From contig NC_015556.1 of NCBI RefSeq assembly GCF_000213805.1, positions 248,001 through 312,000 on the forward strand: a stretch of DNA of 64,000 nt. Reading direction: 5' to 3'. Under the pieces are notes generated by a model. It was not told the DNA's origin and made no database searches. It saw nothing but the letters and a program-made list of their open reading frames with translations. Shown piece by piece: positions 62,644 to 64,000 of the stretch (the stretch's first letter is position 1; each line of letters opens with the position of its first letter). A program made the position numbers and the translations under genes. The stretch comes from Pseudomonas fulva 12-X (lineage in GTDB: Bacteria; Pseudomonadota; Gammaproteobacteria; Pseudomonadales; Pseudomonadaceae).

Positions 62644-63387
62644 TCAGGCCTCTCCCAGGCGACAGCTCAGCGCGCAGTGGTCGGATACGCCGGTGCTCAG
62701 CCTGGCGTTTTCCAGCCGATAGCCCGGCGTATGAAACAGCCCATCGACCATGAACGGAATTTCGCCAGCGCGATGCAGCGAACCGTCGATGCTGCTGGTG
62801 TAGTGCGCCGGTACGCCGTCGATGAAGTGCTCGGCGATCAGGTCGAAGGTGGGCCGCCCGCGCGGCGCATTGAAGTCGCCGGTCAGCAGTAGGCCGCCCG
62901 CTGCCTGAGCTTGCCCCTGAGCCAGCGCGATCAGCTTGCCGGCGCTCTCGCGCTGGTACGGCGTGGAGCTGCCGAGCGGGGTGACGTTGAGATGGGTGGT
63001 GGCGACGCGAAAGCCGCCAAGCGTGGCGCTGAGCAGTACTTCGGCGATGCTCAGCGGGTCGGCCACGCGCCGGCCCTCGGCGGTGAAGAAGGTCATCTCC
63101 TGGATGCGCTCGGGGCTGCCCGAGTAGTACTCGGCCGCGACATCGAGCAGCACCTCGCCACGGGCCAGCATGCCGACGCCCACCACGTTGGCCGGGCCTT
63201 CGTCCGGGTAGCGCGCCATGGGGGCGAAGACCATGGGCGCGCCCATCAGCGCCTCGAGGAACGGGATATCGCGCTCGCAGACCTCCTGCAGGCAGAGCAG
63301 ATCCGGGCGTTCACGGTCGATGAAGGCTTCGACGCGCGCCAGATGGCGGGAGCGTTCGATATTGATGGAGGCGATGTTCAGGGACAT
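62644..63387 (-). CDS. Endonuclease/exonuclease/phosphatase family protein, second
   Basis: 247 aa, EEP fold: SLNIASINIERSRHLARVEA, LLCLQEVCERDIPFLEAL (catalytic Glu), VATTHLNVTPLG, LLTGDFNAPRGRPTFDLIAE, and STGVSDHCALSCRLGEA (Asp-His). No signal peptide. Start ATG 63387 is preferred; in-frame codons up to 63444 lie in a region that gives an unlikely N-terminus. Substrate unknown. It is not closely similar to the other EEP protein at 58600. The gene upstream encodes an outer-membrane barrel. Confidence 0.85.
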   Translation of the reverse strand: MSLNIASINIERSRHLARVEAFIDRERPDLLCLQEVCERDIPFLEALMGAPMVFAPMARYPDEGPANVVGVGMLARGEVLLDVAAEYYSGSPERIQEMTFFTAEGRRVADPLSIAEVLLSATLGGFRVATTHLNVTPLGSSTPYQRESAGKLIALAQGQAQAAGGLLLTGDFNAPRGRPTFDLIAEHFIDGVPAHYTSSIDGSLHRAGEIPFMVDGLFHTPGYRLENARLSTGVSDHCALSCRLGEA

Positions 63388-63450
63388 GGAATCAGCAGGT
63401 GCGAAGAGGGGCGTGATCAGCGGCGCAGTATACCTGACGGCCATAACGCA

Positions 63451-63474
63451 AATCGCCCGGCGAGCCGGGCGATT
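63451..63474 (-). terminator. Hairpin after the outer-membrane barrel gene
   Basis: A 10-bp stem AATCGCCCGG / CCGGGCGATT (63451-63460 with 63465-63474), loop CGAG, 18 bp beyond the barrel stop codon on its strand. The T tract on the minus strand is short (ATTTGC). Confidence 0.65.
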
Positions 63475-63491
63475 CGTTTACAGCGGCGTGA

Positions 63492-64000
63492 TCAGAACGC
63501 CAGGCCGACTTTCAGACCGACCTGCTCCTGCTTGAGCTTGCTGCGCTCAGCCAGCTCGGAGTTGCTGTCCAGCTCGTAGCGAGTCTGGGTGTAGTACAGG
63601 CTGGTGCTGATCGGCAGGTTGTTGATGCCCTTGTTCCACAGCACGCTCAGCTCGCCATACGGGTTGACCTTGTTCTTCAGGTCCACCGAGTCGCTGTCGC
63701 CATCGATCTTCAGGCGTGCTTCGGAATCCACCGAGTAGCGCGCGCCGACTTCCAGGCGCACGGTGTAGTCGTTGGTCAGGTAGTTGTAGCCCAGGCCGGC
63801 CTTGGCGAACGGCGATTTGCTGGTCAGCTTGACGTTGCTGTCCAGCGGGCCGACGTCGTCCTGCTCGATACGGCCCCAGTCGTAACCGCCACCGACCAGC
63901 ACGTCGACATACTGGTTGCTGCTCAGCGCCGCGCGCAGGCCCAGATCCAGATCGGCACGGGCCGACTTGTATTCCACGTCGTCCTTGTCGCGGTACTGGC
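63492..64000 (-). CDS. C-terminal part of an outer-membrane beta-barrel protein, 5' end missing
   Basis: The frame is open to the window edge (QYRDKDDVEYKSARADLDLG), so the N-terminus is outside and an internal GTG at 63977 should not be taken as the start. The visible 169 residues alternate polar and hydrophobic residues typical of barrel strands: YVDVLVGGGYDWGRIEQ, KAGLGYNYLTNDYTVRLEVG, NPYGELSVLWN, and the end LKVGLAF with a terminal Phe, the classic OMP insertion signal. Charged loops contain an Asp-rich GDSDSVDLKN stretch. It could be an autotransporter barrel or a small porin-like protein; I cannot decide. Confidence 0.75.
   Translation of the reverse strand, partial: QYRDKDDVEYKSARADLDLGLRAALSSNQYVDVLVGGGYDWGRIEQDDVGPLDSNVKLTSKSPFAKAGLGYNYLTNDYTVRLEVGARYSVDSEARLKIDGDSDSVDLKNKVNPYGELSVLWNKGINNLPISTSLYYTQTRYELDSNSELAERSKLKQEQVGLKVGLAF

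Overview
The window is GC-rich, densely coded chromosomal DNA from a gammaproteobacterium, almost certainly a Pseudomonas (P. aeruginosa / P. mendocina side of the genus). Three blocks have the gene order known from P. aeruginosa: gabD-gabT; a complete H1-type type VI secretion (T6SS) locus; and cytochrome c4 - dsbA - EEP-family protein - dgcP. A REP-like palindrome pair is also of Pseudomonas type. No rRNA, tRNA, CRISPR array, prophage or IS transposase was seen.

Layout. 1-10160: GABA and polyamine catabolism (partial gabD, gabT, puuA, puuB) interleaved with a REC-HDOD regulator, a lone FAD oxidoreductase and a chemoreceptor. 10204-11580: an NCS2 purine permease on the minus strand. 11864-15352: taurine/sulfonate operon tauABCD, with a terminator-like hairpin after tauA. 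15753-18635: a large membrane Cache-GAF-HD-GYP protein. 18882-25915: small housekeeping and stress genes (dodecin, two DUF1161 paralogues, luciferase-like monooxygenase, OsmC, lipoproteins, HAD phosphatase), then a minus-strand group of two unknown membrane proteins and a frameshifted CbrC-family gene.

26038-56854: the T6SS. Minus-strand arm, in transcription order: tssA, tssB, tssC, hcp, tagJ, tssE, tssF, tssG, clpV, vgrG. Plus-strand arm: fha, tssJ, tssK, tssL, tssM, tagF, pppA, ppkA, tagT, tagS, tagR, tagQ. All 13 core components are present, together with the threonine-phosphorylation switch: TagQRST senses the envelope, PpkA phosphorylates Fha, PppA reverses it, and TagF restrains assembly. 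The arms diverge from a 359-bp region. A 170-bp fold-back MITE-like element lies between tssA and tssB.

57192-64000: diheme cytochrome c4, dsbA, an EEP-family protein, the diguanylate cyclase dgcP, a DUF4124/M23 peptidase, a second EEP-family protein and the C-terminal part of an outer-membrane beta-barrel cut by the window edge.

Functionally, PuuA/PuuB start the gamma-glutamylated putrescine route, and GabT/GabD finish it by turning GABA into succinate. TauABCD supplies sulfur from taurine. HD-GYP and DgcP act at opposite ends of c-di-GMP turnover. I found no wholly new multi-gene system. The best leads are the frameshifted CbrC gene behind vgrG, the MITE abutting the tssA stop codon, hairpins flanking hcp, the intra-operon tau terminator, an HD-GYP domain with a long internal insertion, and a chemoreceptor with its sensory domain at the C-terminus.
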